A DNA stretch of 64,000 nt from Rossellomorea aquimaris (lineage in GTDB: Bacteria > Bacillota > Bacilli > Bacillales > Bacillaceae_B). The DNA is taken from NCBI RefSeq assembly GCF_020172085.1, contig NZ_JAIVAT010000008.1, positions 186,001 through 250,000 on the forward strand. Reading direction: 5' to 3'. Below the pieces are notes generated by a model. That model worked only from the letters and a program-made list of their open reading frames with translations, was not told the DNA's origin and did no database searches. Positions 35,062 to 44,440 of the stretch are shown here, in pieces. Positions within the stretch are counted from its first letter, which is position 1; the number at the start of each line of letters is the position of its first letter. Made by a program: the position numbers and the translations under genes.

Positions 35062-37179
35062 TTAAGAAGCTGCCGGCTGATCCTTTTGATCGCCACAAAC
35101 GGCTTTTTCCAGGATTTCTGCTACGTCCAGAGTCGAAACCGTTTCTTCCACTTCCTTCGCTTTCGTACCATCCGATAGCATCGTCAGGCAGTAAGGACAA
35201 CCTGAGCTGATGACCGACGGACTGACAGCCAGTGCCTGCTCGGTACGGGAGACGTTGACGCGGTGACCTGCGTCTTCTTCCATCCACATCAGTCCTCCAC
35301 CTGCTCCACAGCACATTCCTTTTTCTCGGTTACGTTCGATCTCAACCAATTTCACACCGGAAATCGATTTCAGGATTTCACGCGGTGGATCATACACTTC
35401 GTTATATCGGCCAAGGTAACAAGAGTCGTGGAAGGTGATCGTTTCGTTCACTTCGTATTGCGGTTTCAGGCGACCTTCCTGTACAAGCTGGTGCAGAAGT
35501 TCTGTATGGTGGTAGACCTCTGCTTCCAGACCGAAGTCCGGATACTCATTTTTAAAGATGTTGTACGCATGTGGATCGATCGTGACAATCTTCTTGATCT
35601 CATGCTTTTCGAATTCGGCGATGTTTTGACCGGCAAGCTCTTGGAATAAGAATTCATTTCCGAGACGTCGCGGTGTATCACCAGAGTTTTTCTCTTTATT
35701 TCCAAGGATCGCAAACTTCACTCCCGCTTCGTTCATCAGCTTGGCAAAGGATAGCGCAATCTTTTGGCTTCGGTTATCAAATGAACCCATGGATCCGACC
35801 CAGAATAGGAATTCGAAGTCTTCTCCGGCTTTTTTCATTTCTTTTACCGTAGGGATCGTGACGTCTTTTCTCGCTTCACGCCAATTTTCACGCTCTTTAC
35901 GGTTCAGACCCCAAGGATTCCCCTGGCGCTCGATGTTTTGCATGGCGCGCTGTGCGTCTGCATCCATCTTTCCTTCCGTCAGTACGAGGTAACGGCGAAG
36001 GTCGATGATTTTATCTACGTGTTCGTTCATCACCGGACATTGGTCTTCACAGTTACGGCACGTTGTACATGCCCAGATTTCTTCTTCTGTGATGACATCC
36101 CCGATCAAGCTTGGGCTGTACGTAGCCCCTGCTGCCGCTTCTTCAGCCGCTTGAGTCGCACTTGCCATGGCAAGCTGGTTGCCTTTTGTGCCGTTGAATG
36201 CGAATGTCGGTACCCAAGGTTTCTTCTGTGTCACGACCGCTCCGTGATTTGTCAGGTTATCACGTAATTTTACGATCAGGTCCATTGGGGAAAGCATTTT
36301 CCCTGTACCTGTTGCCGGACACATATTAGTACAGCGACCACATTCCACACATGCGTAGAAATCGATCATTTGATGCTGTGTAAATTCTTCAATTTTCCCT
36401 ACCCCGAAGCTTTCAGCTGATTCATCTTCAAAGTCGATCGGCTTCAGCTTTCCAGGGTTGTCTAAGCGATTAAAATAAACATTGGCAGGACCTGCGATTA
36501 AATGTGCGTGCTTGGATTGCGGCACATACACAAGGAAGGCCAATAAGAATAGTAAATGAATCCACCATGCCACATAGAAAATGGCGATGGAAGCCGTTTC
36601 TCCGATGCCTCCAAGAGCCCCTGCAATCAGTGACGCAATCGGCTCCGTCCAGGCAAGCTCTTCACCGTGCCAGATGATGCCCATTCCGTTCCCAACAAGG
36701 ACGGAAAGCATTAATCCACCGATGAATAACAGAACGAGTCCTGATTTGAATCCTCTTTTTAAACGGACAAGCTTTTCCACATAGCGGCGATGGAATGCCC
36801 ACACAACCGCGACAAGAATCATCAGTGTGACAATTTCCTGGAAGAATGTAAAACCAGGATATAAAGGACCAAGCGGCAGGTGACTGCCCGGTGCCAGTCC
36901 TTTCCAGATGAAGTCAATGGCCCCGAATTGGACCAGGATGAATCCATAGAAGAACATGACGTGGATCGCTCCACTTTTCTTATCCTTCAGAAGTTTCTTC
37001 TGTCCAAAGACATTGACCAGGATCTTCTGGAATCGCTCTTTGAATCGTTTGTCGAACTCTACTTTCTTCCCGAGCTTAATATATTCAATTCTCGTCTTTA
37101 CTACATACACAAACAGACTCAGTGCATAAACGGTCACAAGAACAAATGCGACCCAATTGAGAATGAGTAACCCATTCAT
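35062..37179 (-). CDS. fadF: FadF-like iron-sulfur oxidoreductase (heterodisulfide reductase-related)
   Basis: A 705-residue membrane-bound Fe-S protein proposed to pass electrons from ETF to menaquinone during fatty-acid oxidation. Six or so N-terminal transmembrane helices (nitrate-reductase gamma-like, 1-220) are followed by two 4Fe-4S motifs, C-x2-C-x2-C-x3-C-P (277-288) and C-T-T-C-R-N-C-x3-C-P (371-382), and two CCG domains (S-C-Y-L-G-R near 610; C-C-G-A-G-G-G near 642). An ATG at 37179 follows GGGGGAG by 9 nt; a TTG two codons earlier is too close. It is the ywjF position, preceded by FadR-like sites. Confidence 0.94.
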   Translation of the reverse strand: MNGLLILNWVAFVLVTVYALSLFVYVVKTRIEYIKLGKKVEFDKRFKERFQKILVNVFGQKKLLKDKKSGAIHVMFFYGFILVQFGAIDFIWKGLAPGSHLPLGPLYPGFTFFQEIVTLMILVAVVWAFHRRYVEKLVRLKRGFKSGLVLLFIGGLMLSVLVGNGMGIIWHGEELAWTEPIASLIAGALGGIGETASIAIFYVAWWIHLLFLLAFLVYVPQSKHAHLIAGPANVYFNRLDNPGKLKPIDFEDESAESFGVGKIEEFTQHQMIDFYACVECGRCTNMCPATGTGKMLSPMDLIVKLRDNLTNHGAVVTQKKPWVPTFAFNGTKGNQLAMASATQAAEEAAAGATYSPSLIGDVITEEEIWACTTCRNCEDQCPVMNEHVDKIIDLRRYLVLTEGKMDADAQRAMQNIERQGNPWGLNRKERENWREARKDVTIPTVKEMKKAGEDFEFLFWVGSMGSFDNRSQKIALSFAKLMNEAGVKFAILGNKEKNSGDTPRRLGNEFLFQELAGQNIAEFEKHEIKKIVTIDPHAYNIFKNEYPDFGLEAEVYHHTELLHQLVQEGRLKPQYEVNETITFHDSCYLGRYNEVYDPPREILKSISGVKLVEIERNREKGMCCGAGGGLMWMEEDAGHRVNVSRTEQALAVSPSVISSGCPYCLTMLSDGTKAKEVEETVSTLDVAEILEKAVCGDQKDQPAAS

Positions 37180-37280
37180 AGACAAACACTCCCCCTTCTT
37201 TGGTCCGTCGAACTTCCCCTTTGTTCAAACTTTTACAAACCAAATTAATATTCTGAATAGTTCATATCTCCATTATATTA

Positions 37281-37294
37281 TGAATGAGCATTCA
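37281..37294. promoter_or_regulatory. FadR-like operator upstream of fadF
   Basis: TGAATG-AG-CATTCA is a perfect palindrome with the arms of the B. subtilis FadR site, about 100 bp upstream of fadF. A second, weaker ATGAA-n6-TTCAT palindrome lies at 37333-37348. The 302-bp gap to the cardiolipin synthase gene holds no other feature I can support. Confidence 0.65.
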
Positions 37295-37481
37295 GTCAAT
37301 GGTTTTTGTTAAGAAAAATGAAAACCTTTTCATGAACGGATATTCATTTTCTGAAAAGAAACAGGACTATTTGTCCCCGCCACAGGTTTCAAAAGCGCTT
37401 GTAAATGGGAAAAGAAGAAAGAATGCAATGTACATAAATTTCAGGACATACTAAAGATAATGCAAATGAGAGAGTGATTCT

Positions 37482-38687
37482 ATGTGGTGGTTAATCCTGC
37501 TGATGATCGTTGCCGCAGTCATCGGATGGCTGATGATCGATTTTAAATTAGGAAGAAGTCATTTTATCCGGACGCGGACAAGAAGAGATTATGAGAAGCG
37601 AATGAGTGATATTCAACTGTTTTCAAGGGGACCCGAGCTTTTTGATCAAATGTTTAAAGAGATGAAAGAAGCCAAGTCCTCCATTCATGTTTTATTTTAT
37701 ATCGTACAGGATGACCATTTTGCCCTGAGGTTCTTGGAATTACTGAAAGGGAAGGCCCAAGAAGGGATCGAGGTTAGGCTTCTTATGGATCAGATCGGGA
37801 GTCATAACGTTCCTAAATCGAAGGTGAAGGAAATTCGGGATGCGGGTGTAGAGGTGGATTTCTGCCGCAGGGTGAAGCTTCCCTACCTGTTCTTTTCCTC
37901 CCAACAGCGGAATCACCGGAAGATCACTGTCATCGACGGCGTGATCGGTTATTTGGGCGGGTATAATATCGGGAAGGAATACATCGATGAAAACGATATT
38001 CCTGAGCTTTCTCCTTGGAGGGATTATCACCTCCGCCTTGAAGGGGAAGGCGTTCACGATCTACAGACAGAATTCTGTGTCGACTGGTTCCGAGCAACAC
38101 GAAAGGATCTGAAGGACGAAGCAACGTATTTCCCAGATGCTGAAAAAGGAAGCATCCAGCATCAGATTTTCCCGACGGAAGGCATCAATATTGAGGACTT
38201 CTTTGGGAAATTCATCGATGAAGCACAAGTTGAAATTATCATCGGAACGCCGTACTTCATCCCCACCCCCAAATTAATGGATGCCCTATTGGGTGCATTA
38301 GACAGGGGTGTCACCGTCAAGATCATCATCCCAAACAATGCAGATCATATGCTGGTGAAGGAAGCGGCCTTTCCGTATTTCAGACCTCTGCTCGCAAAAG
38401 GAGCACAAGTGTATCAATTCATGAACGGTTTTTACCATGCCAAGGTGCTGGTCGTCGATGATCACTTCTGTGATATCGGAACGGCGAACTTTGATAAGAG
38501 AAGTTTTTTCATCAATTTTGAAATCAATAATCTAATTTTCGATAAAGGGTTCATTCAAACATTGAAAAAGGAAATGAAAAAAGACATGGAGGCATCCGAT
38601 ATGTTGAGCGAGAACGATCTTGCATCAGTCTCCCTCCTTACCCGTATAAAAGAGCGGATCGGGTCATCCATTTCGATCTTACTTTAG
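37482..38687 (+). CDS. clsB: Cardiolipin synthase (phospholipase D family)
   Basis: Condenses phosphatidylglycerol to cardiolipin at the membrane. The 401-residue protein has one N-terminal transmembrane helix (about 2-20), then two PLD domains with H-x-K motifs N-H-R-K-I-T-V-I-D-G (about 145-155) and Y-H-A-K-V-L-V-V-D-D (about 324-333) and downstream G-T-A-N-F-D-K-R-S. It has one helix rather than the two usual in Cls, as in the YwjE group. Position next to uvsE matches B. subtilis ywjE-ywjD. Confidence 0.92.
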   Translation: MWWLILLMIVAAVIGWLMIDFKLGRSHFIRTRTRRDYEKRMSDIQLFSRGPELFDQMFKEMKEAKSSIHVLFYIVQDDHFALRFLELLKGKAQEGIEVRLLMDQIGSHNVPKSKVKEIRDAGVEVDFCRRVKLPYLFFSSQQRNHRKITVIDGVIGYLGGYNIGKEYIDENDIPELSPWRDYHLRLEGEGVHDLQTEFCVDWFRATRKDLKDEATYFPDAEKGSIQHQIFPTEGINIEDFFGKFIDEAQVEIIIGTPYFIPTPKLMDALLGALDRGVTVKIIIPNNADHMLVKEAAFPYFRPLLAKGAQVYQFMNGFYHAKVLVVDDHFCDIGTANFDKRSFFINFEINNLIFDKGFIQTLKKEMKKDMEASDMLSENDLASVSLLTRIKERIGSSISILL

Positions 38688-38698
38688 GGGGATGACAC

Positions 38699-39655
38699 AT
38701 GAAAGTCCGATTCGGATTCGTGGCGAACTCCCTCTCCTTATGGGACGCAAGCCCGGCCAAGACCATGACATACAAACGTTACACAGAGTTACCTAGAAAT
38801 GAGCGCATGGATCGCCTGAAGGAAGTGACGGCGTTAAATCTGGAGCATACGAAGCGAATCCTCTATCTGTGTGCTGCTCATGAAATTAAACTGTACCGAT
38901 TATCAAGCTCCCTCGTCCCCCTCGCCACCCATCCGGAAGTGGAATGGGATTTCTACTCTCCTTTTCAACATGAGTGGAAAGAGCTCGGTGATCAGATCAA
39001 GGAGTTCGGAATCCGATCGAGCTTTCATCCGAATCAGTTCACGTTGTTTACAAGTCCTAAGGAACATGTGACGGACAATGCCGTGAAGGATATGGTGTAT
39101 CACTACAGGATGCTTGAGTATATGGGGATTGAAAAGAAGTCCGTCATCAATATTCATATCGGGGGCAGCTATGGGGATAAGGAAGCAACATTGGTCCGTT
39201 TCCATGAAAATTTGAAGAGTCTCCCGCTTGACGTGAAGGAAATCATGACATTGGAAAATGACGACAAGACGTATACCGTCAACGAAACGTTGGGTGTTTG
39301 CGAGAAAGAGGATATTCCCATGGTCCTCGACATTCATCATCACGAAGCGAACCCGGGTGATGTGCCTCTTGAAGATCAGCTTGAACGTATTTTTGCCACC
39401 TGGGACAGGAGAGATTTAGTTCCTAAAATCCATATCTCTTCTCCTAAATCGGAAAAGGCATTCCGTTCACATGCGGATTTGGTTGATCCGGAATTTGTGG
39501 AAGGCTTCTTCAAAACGCTGAAGAAAATGGATCAGGACGTTGATTTTATGGTGGAAGCGAAGCATAAAGATCAGGCCATGCTGCAACTGATTGAAGACCT
39601 CTCTTCTATTAGGGGGGTAAAGCGGATTAGTGGGGGTACGCTTGAATGGTCGTAA
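38699..39655 (+). CDS. uvsE: UV DNA damage endonuclease
   Basis: UvdE-type TIM-barrel nuclease that nicks 5' to UV photoproducts, starting alternative excision repair; in B. subtilis it is linked to spore DNA repair. The 318-residue protein shows the family metal ligands in R-S-S-F-H-P-N-Q-F (about 107-115), I-N-I-H-I-G-G-S-Y-G-D-K (about 150-161), L-E-N-D-D (about 185-189) and D-I-H-H-H (about 218-222). It follows clsB by 11 bp with GGGGGAT before the ATG, so the two are cotranscribed. Confidence 0.94.
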   Translation: MKVRFGFVANSLSLWDASPAKTMTYKRYTELPRNERMDRLKEVTALNLEHTKRILYLCAAHEIKLYRLSSSLVPLATHPEVEWDFYSPFQHEWKELGDQIKEFGIRSSFHPNQFTLFTSPKEHVTDNAVKDMVYHYRMLEYMGIEKKSVINIHIGGSYGDKEATLVRFHENLKSLPLDVKEIMTLENDDKTYTVNETLGVCEKEDIPMVLDIHHHEANPGDVPLEDQLERIFATWDRRDLVPKIHISSPKSEKAFRSHADLVDPEFVEGFFKTLKKMDQDVDFMVEAKHKDQAMLQLIEDLSSIRGVKRISGGTLEWS

Positions 39656-39687
39656 AAAAGATGGACACGTGGTGTCCATCTTTTTTG
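39654..39687 (+). terminator. Terminator after uvsE
   Basis: AAAAAAGATGGACAC / GTGTCCATCTTTTTT with a GTG loop, overlapping the stop codon. Confidence 0.9.
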
Positions 39688-39718
39688 TTTGGAAGCTGCG
39701 GCTTCTCTTATGTACGGA

Positions 39719-39898
39719 TTATTTGAACACAGACTCAATCCAGGGCTGGATCGCCATAAAGGCTTTAAACCCAAGGTAAATGCCCACAATTCCGGCAATT
39801 CCGGCCAGGGCTGGTGGTGCCGGTATCGGCAGCTTGAACAATGCAAAAATAAACCCTACCAAAAATCCGGTGACAATCGCTAAAACGACCGTTTTCAT
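39719..39898 (-). CDS. XapX domain small membrane protein
   Basis: A 59-residue protein beginning M-K-T-V-V-L-A-I-V-T-G-F-L-V-G and continuing F-K-L-P-I-P-A-P-P-A-L-A-G-I-A-G-I-V-G. This is the XapX family pattern: two hydrophobic helices joined by the L-P-x-P-A-P conserved loop. GGAGGAG stands 6 nt before the ATG at 39898. Function is unknown; members are found beside varied genes. It lies alone between convergent uvsE and argS. High confidence in the family, none in the role. Confidence 0.9.
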   Translation of the reverse strand: MKTVVLAIVTGFLVGFIFALFKLPIPAPPALAGIAGIVGIYLGFKAFMAIQPWIESVFK

Positions 39899-39962
39899 AC
39901 CATTCTCCTCCTACAATCATCTACCATTATTATACGTTAAACCGTGAGAAATATAAGAAAAA

Positions 39963-39992
39963 AAGGTCCATCCTGTGAGGGACGGACCTTTA
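39963..39992 (-). terminator. Terminator after argS built from the repeat motif
   Basis: On the minus strand AAAGGTCCGTCCCTCACAGG and its complement ATGGACCTTTTTTT form a strong stem with a poly-T tail, 9 bp beyond the argS stop. One arm is a perfect AGGTCCGTCCCTC copy, the other a degenerate inverse. Confidence 0.85.
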
Positions 39993-40000
39993 AGATGAAT

Positions 40001-41671
40001 TTACATTTTTTCAGGGGCTGCTACACCAATCAAGGCAAGAGCGTTTTGCAACGTAACACGTACCACTTTCACTAAAGCGAGACGAGCTGTCGTCAGCTCA
40101 CGATTTTCCTCATCAAGAACTTTGTTGGCATTGTAGAAGCTGTGGAAAGCAGATGCCAGATCATTGATGTAGTTCGCTACACGGTGAGGCGTGCGCTTCT
40201 CTGCTGCATCAGCGATCATTTGTGGGAATTCACCCAGCTTTTTCAATAAGTCGACTTCTTTTTCTGTACCGATCAGATTTAAGTCGATCTTGTCTTCAGA
40301 CGCCAGTCCCTGTTCTTCTGCCTGACGCAGGATGCTGCAAATACGCGCATGAGCATATTGAGCGTAGTACACAGGATTTTCGTTGGATTGTGATACGGCT
40401 AAGTCCAGGTCAAAGTCCATATGCGTGTCAGCACTTCTCATGGCAAAGAAATAACGGACCGCATCAAGGCCAACCTCTTCCACCAGCTCACGTAACGTAA
40501 CGGCTTTCCCTGTACGCTTACTCATCTTCATTTTTTCACCATTTTTATAAAGGTGAACAAGTTGAATCACTTCAACTTCCAGTTTGTCACGGTTAAAGCC
40601 GAGTGCTTCAATGGCTGCTTTCATACGAGGGATGTATCCGTGATGGTCCGCACCCCAAATATTGATCAACACATCATGTCCACGCTCAAATTTATCCTGG
40701 TGATAGGAAATATCCGGAGTCAGGTACGTGTAAGTGCCGTCATTCTTGATGAGAACGCGGTCTTTGTCATCTCCAAGCTCTGTGGAACGGAACCAGGTAG
40801 CACCGTCTTCTTCGTATACGTGACCGTTGTCTCTCAATGTTTTCAATGCTGCATCGATTTTCCCATTTTCATAAAGGGATGTTTCAGAGTACCAGACATT
40901 GAATGGAACACGGAACATTTCAAGGTCGTTTTGAAGCTTGGCCATTTCAATCTTCAGGCCGTATTCACGGAAAAACTTGTAACGCTCTTCATCACTTACT
41001 TCCGCATACTTGGAGCCGAATTCTTCCGCCAATTTCTTTCCGATTTCAATGATGTCCGCACCGTGATACCCGTCTTCAGGCATCGCTTTGTCTTGTCCAA
41101 GCGCTTGGAAATAGCGGGCTTCTACTGAAATTGCCAGGTTATGGATCTGATTTCCGGCATCATTGATATAGTATTCACGGGTTACGTTATAACCTGCTTT
41201 TTCAAGGACGTTACATAGGGAATCGCCGACAGCCGCTCCACGGGCATGACCAAGGTGAAGATCTCCAGTAGGATTGGCAGAAACGAACTCGACGTTTACT
41301 CTTTCGCCGTTTCCAGCATCTGATTGACCGTATTCCTGATCTTGATCGAGAATCAACGGGATCAAGTCTGTTAAGTATTCGTTGTTCATGTAGAAATTGA
41401 TGAAACCGGGTCCTGCAATCTCCATTTTTTCAATGGAAGCTTTGGACTGGTCAAAGTTTGCAACAATGTCATCGGCAATCATACGCGGAGCTTTTTTCGC
41501 TACGCGTGCAAGCTGCATCGCCATATTCGTTGAATAATCACCGTGTGACTTTTCCTTCGGTGTTTCAAGAATCACATCCGGGATCTGATCCTCTGTTGCG
41601 AGTCCTGCTTTCAGAACCGCTGCTTTGATTTCGGCTTTCAGGTTTTCTTGTACTTTTTCGACGATATTCAT
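40001..41671 (-). CDS. argS: Arginyl-tRNA synthetase
   Basis: Class I synthetase charging tRNA-Arg. The 556-residue protein has an N-terminal Add-1 domain (1-110), the HIGH-type motif [12 protein letters not shown] (about 128-139), the K-M-S-K-R-T-G region (about 364-370) and the DALR anticodon domain at the C terminus (about 435-556). The frame is open 16 codons further up; M-N-I-V-E-K at 41671 is the family start with AAGGAGG upstream. It lies just downstream of ywiB (4-bp gap), the usual Bacillus pair. Confidence 0.97.
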   Translation of the reverse strand: MNIVEKVQENLKAEIKAAVLKAGLATEDQIPDVILETPKEKSHGDYSTNMAMQLARVAKKAPRMIADDIVANFDQSKASIEKMEIAGPGFINFYMNNEYLTDLIPLILDQDQEYGQSDAGNGERVNVEFVSANPTGDLHLGHARGAAVGDSLCNVLEKAGYNVTREYYINDAGNQIHNLAISVEARYFQALGQDKAMPEDGYHGADIIEIGKKLAEEFGSKYAEVSDEERYKFFREYGLKIEMAKLQNDLEMFRVPFNVWYSETSLYENGKIDAALKTLRDNGHVYEEDGATWFRSTELGDDKDRVLIKNDGTYTYLTPDISYHQDKFERGHDVLINIWGADHHGYIPRMKAAIEALGFNRDKLEVEVIQLVHLYKNGEKMKMSKRTGKAVTLRELVEEVGLDAVRYFFAMRSADTHMDFDLDLAVSQSNENPVYYAQYAHARICSILRQAEEQGLASEDKIDLNLIGTEKEVDLLKKLGEFPQMIADAAEKRTPHRVANYINDLASAFHSFYNANKVLDEENRELTTARLALVKVVRVTLQNALALIGVAAPEKM

Positions 41672-41675
41672 ATCC

Positions 41676-42113
41676 CTATGCTTCCTCCTTATAGTGAATG
41701 GACATAACATAATCCCCAACCGGGCTGTCCTGCATCTTTAACTCGTATGAAAGGTTGAAGTTCCCTTCAAGCTTCGAGTCACTCTGTGTATGTGAAAGTG
41801 TGTTCGTTTTAGTTGTAAGTAAGAGGGTACCGAGCTGGCTCTCGTAAGATCCGTTCTGTTCCTCGAGTTCGTTGAAGGCCATTCTCATTTTGACTGCACC
41901 GCTTCTGAGAATGAGGGCCTGTCGATCTGTGACTTTGACAATCGTATGAGTGGTCCCTTCCTCTTGCACCTCATCGTACTTTAGAAAAATGGCATCCCCT
42001 TTTTCATAGTATCGACCAAATGATACCAATTCAAAAGAGTCACTTTCCTCTCCTATTGTGATCTTGGTTTTCAAGTGAACTTTGACAGGTGTAGAATCCG
42101 CTTTTGCCGTCAA
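41676..42113 (-). CDS. ywiB: DUF1934 family protein YwiB
   Basis: A beta-barrel (lipocalin-like) protein of about 145 residues in the DUF1934 family, always near argS in bacilli. The [18 protein letters not shown] segment is the family signature. A TTG at 42113, 10 nt after AAAGGA, is the likely start; a GTG three codons earlier is only 1 nt from that site. Function unknown. Almost abuts argS, so probably cotranscribed. Confidence 0.85.
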   Translation of the reverse strand: MTAKADSTPVKVHLKTKITIGEESDSFELVSFGRYYEKGDAIFLKYDEVQEEGTTHTIVKVTDRQALILRSGAVKMRMAFNELEEQNGSYESQLGTLLLTTKTNTLSHTQSDSKLEGNFNLSYELKMQDSPVGDYVMSIHYKEEA

Positions 42114-42154
42114 ACCACTCACATCCTTTTCTTTTTAGGGTCCGATCAAGTGAT

Positions 42155-42167
42155 GGGTCCGTCCCTC
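42155..42167 (-). repeat. Degenerate copy of the AGGTCCGTCCCTC motif
   Basis: GGGTCCGTCCCTC followed by GAATGGACGTCCC, upstream of ywiB. It keeps 12 of 13 bases of the family core. Confidence 0.65.
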
Positions 42168-42279
42168 GAATGGACGTCCCTTCCTTCTAACTAATTAAGT
42201 ATAAGAAGTATTGGGGGAAATTGCAATGGAACAGGGTGAGTTTTCATTTTTTGGAGGGAATGTAAGCGGATTTATGGGA

Positions 42280-42313
42280 AAGAGCCTCGACTTCATAGAA
42301 GGCAAGGCTCTTT
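42280..42313 (-). terminator. Terminator after the epimerase-like gene
   Basis: AAAGAGCCT / AGGCTCTTTCT arms, 8 bp beyond the stop, with a 16-nt loop. Confidence 0.65.
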
Positions 42314-42321
42314 CTAGATCT

Positions 42322-43362
42322 CTATTTTTTTATGAGGCCGTCCCGTTTCATTTGGTTCACTTGATCAGTGAATGTGGTTTCGAGACTTTTATAGGTCATC
42401 CCGAGCTCCCCGATGCTTTTCTTTGTTTCAAATCTGACCGGGTATCCGACGTTTTTGCTCACATATGGTCTTGTGAGGCCCACTGTGGGAGCGATCAGCC
42501 AGATGAGAGGCTTAGGAACGACCCTGGTCGGAAGGGGATACTCATTAGGGAAGTTCTTTTCAATCAGCTTCGCGATTTCGATGAACGTGATTTCCCCGCC
42601 TGAAAGGATGTAGCGTCCTTTGGCTTCAGGGGTGAATGCTGCGAGCATATGGGCTTTCGCGATGTCCCTCACGTCCACTACTCCTGTTGCGAGATCTGGC
42701 ACCCCGGTCTTAAAGCCGCCGGTCAGAAACGATAGAATCGTAGATGTGCTTGTCGAGTCCGTCCGTTTTGTCAGGGCAGGACCCATGACAAAGGAAGGAT
42801 TAATGGTAACAAGATCCCAGCGGTCCTGATCTTTCATCATCTTCCATGCTTCTTTTTCTGCCACAGTTTTAGAGTAATTGTAAGGCTGATGATCCGTTGA
42901 GCTTGTCGTATTCCAATCCTCTTCTGTGAAATGTGGCTTCCCTTTCATATCGATGTGGTCCCCGAAGATCGCCACGACGCTGCTGGTCAGGACGACACGC
43001 TTGACGGACTCTGCCTTATTTACTGAGGTTAACACGTTTTGCGTTCCTTTTTTTGCCGGCTCCACCAGTTCTTTTTCAGGGTCTTTGATGCCGTTGATGA
43101 GAAAGGGTGACGCGGTATGGAAAACGTACTCCGAGCCATCGACGGCTTGATCGAAGCTGCCTTCCTTTAAAAGGTCTGCTTCGTAAATGGTCAATGTTCC
43201 TGGAGTCGAATATTCAATGTCTTTTAGATGCTGGTATTTTTCTTCTTTTTGCAGGCTGCGGACGGTCGTTCTCACGTCGTGACCTTGTTCGAGCAATTCT
43301 TTCACGAGCCAGGAGGCTACAAAACCTGTTCCGCCGGTTACAAGCACGGTTGATGGATTCAT
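42322..43362 (-). CDS. NAD(P)-dependent epimerase/reductase of the extended SDR type
   Basis: A 346-residue extended short-chain dehydrogenase. The nucleotide motif T-G-G-T-G-F-V-A-S (about 9-17), the catalytic Y-N-Y-S-K (Tyr about 165, Lys about 169) and the family resemblance to dihydroflavonol-4-reductase/cinnamoyl-CoA reductase-like proteins suggest an NADPH-dependent carbonyl reductase. The substrate cannot be named. AGAAGGA precedes the ATG. It interrupts the usual speB-ywiB/argS order and is flanked by repeat-motif copies on both sides, so it may be a later insertion. Confidence 0.88.
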   Translation of the reverse strand: MNPSTVLVTGGTGFVASWLVKELLEQGHDVRTTVRSLQKEEKYQHLKDIEYSTPGTLTIYEADLLKEGSFDQAVDGSEYVFHTASPFLINGIKDPEKELVEPAKKGTQNVLTSVNKAESVKRVVLTSSVVAIFGDHIDMKGKPHFTEEDWNTTSSTDHQPYNYSKTVAEKEAWKMMKDQDRWDLVTINPSFVMGPALTKRTDSTSTSTILSFLTGGFKTGVPDLATGVVDVRDIAKAHMLAAFTPEAKGRYILSGGEITFIEIAKLIEKNFPNEYPLPTRVVPKPLIWLIAPTVGLTRPYVSKNVGYPVRFETKKSIGELGMTYKSLETTFTDQVNQMKRDGLIKK

Positions 43363-43391
43363 ATGATCATCCTTCTTTCTTTTTTATACAA

Positions 43392-43405
43392 GAGGTCCGT
43401 CCCTC
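43392..43405 (-). repeat. Copy of the GAGGTCCGTCCCTC motif
   Basis: Exact 14-mer just upstream of the epimerase-like gene, itself palindromic at its ends (AGAGG / CCCTCT). Confidence 0.8.
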
Positions 43406-43453
43406 TAGTTGGTTTATATGTTTAAAACTTTAAACATATAGTATAAAAGAAAA

Positions 43454-43478
43454 GCCCTTTCTGTCAATTAGAAAGGGC
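43454..43478 (-). terminator. Terminator after speB-side genes
   Basis: GCCCTTTCT / AGAAAGGGC perfect stem with a 7-nt loop and TTTTCTTTTAT tail on the minus strand, 13 bp after the speB stop. Confidence 0.85.
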
Positions 43479-43490
43479 TTTTAATGGTTA

Positions 43491-44363
43491 TTATTTCACC
43501 CAACCAAGAAGCATTTCACGGATCAGCTTACTGGCCGTATTCGCTGTTTGCTCAGATGGATCATAGATTGGCGCTACTTCCACAAGGTCTGCTCCTACGA
43601 CATTGACGTCAGAATGAGCAATTGCATGGATGGATGCCAGTAATTCCTTCGAAGTGATTCCACCGCAATCCACAGTTCCTGTACCAGGCGCGTGGGCAGG
43701 GTCCAATACGTCAATATCGATCGTCACATAGACAGGACGTCCTGCAAGCTGAGGAAGGATCTCCTTCAATGGCTCAAGCACTTCGAATTTCGAAATGTGC
43801 ATGCCGTTTTCTTTCGCCCATTGGAATTCTTCTTTCATTCCGGAACGGATCCCGAATGAATAAACGTTCTTCGGTCCGATATGCTCAGCGATCTTACGGA
43901 TCGGAGTCGAGTGGGATAACGGTTCCCCTTCGTATTCTTCACGAAGATCCGTGTGAGCGTCCATATGGATGATCGCAAGGTCCGGATATTTCTTCGCGAT
44001 GGCTTTCATAACCGGCCATGAAACCAGGTGCTCCCCACCCATTCCGAATGGGATCTTCCCATCTCCAAGCAGGCCGTCGATATAATCTTCAATCATATCA
44101 ATGCTTCGCTGCGGGTTTCCGAATGGAAGCGGAATGTCACCGGCGTCATAATACTTCACTTCTTCAAGCTCGCGGTCGAGGTACGCACTGTATTCTTCCA
44201 GACCGATCGACACTTCGCGGATACGGGCAGGACCGAAACGGGAACCCGGACGGTAGCTCACTGTCCAATCCATCGGCATCCCGTAAAGGACTACCTGGCT
44301 ATCCTCATAAGAAGGATGACTCTTAATAAACACATTACCTGAATAAGCCTCATCAAAACGCAT
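43491..44363 (-). CDS. speB: Agmatinase
   Basis: Manganese ureohydrolase converting agmatine to putrescine and urea. The 290-residue protein carries the metal ligands G-G-E-H (about 109-112), D-A-H-T-D (about 133-137) and D-I-D-V-L-D-P (about 213-219). The frame opens three codons earlier with TTG; AGAGAGG before the ATG at 44363 decides. With speE just upstream, the pair makes putrescine and then spermidine. Confidence 0.95.
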   Translation of the reverse strand: MRFDEAYSGNVFIKSHPSYEDSQVVLYGMPMDWTVSYRPGSRFGPARIREVSIGLEEYSAYLDRELEEVKYYDAGDIPLPFGNPQRSIDMIEDYIDGLLGDGKIPFGMGGEHLVSWPVMKAIAKKYPDLAIIHMDAHTDLREEYEGEPLSHSTPIRKIAEHIGPKNVYSFGIRSGMKEEFQWAKENGMHISKFEVLEPLKEILPQLAGRPVYVTIDIDVLDPAHAPGTGTVDCGGITSKELLASIHAIAHSDVNVVGADLVEVAPIYDPSEQTANTASKLIREMLLGWVK

Positions 44364-44382
44364 ATTCTTCAACCTCTCTATT

Positions 44383-44417
44383 AGAGGGACGGACCTTGGT
44401 TCAGGCCCGTCCCTCCT
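44383..44417. repeat. Inverted pair of the repeat motif between speE and speB
   Basis: GAGGGACGGACCT (44384-44396) and AGGCCCGTCCCTC (44404-44416) face each other 7 bp apart and can form a 12-bp stem. It lies 20 bp upstream of the speB start. Confidence 0.75.
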
Positions 44418-44440
44418 TGATATTATAGGATTTCACCTTA

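Noticed and set aside
40553-41128. A 191-codon plus-strand frame opposite argS
   Set aside because: Antisense shadow of the ArgS catalytic domain, with no ribosome-binding site.
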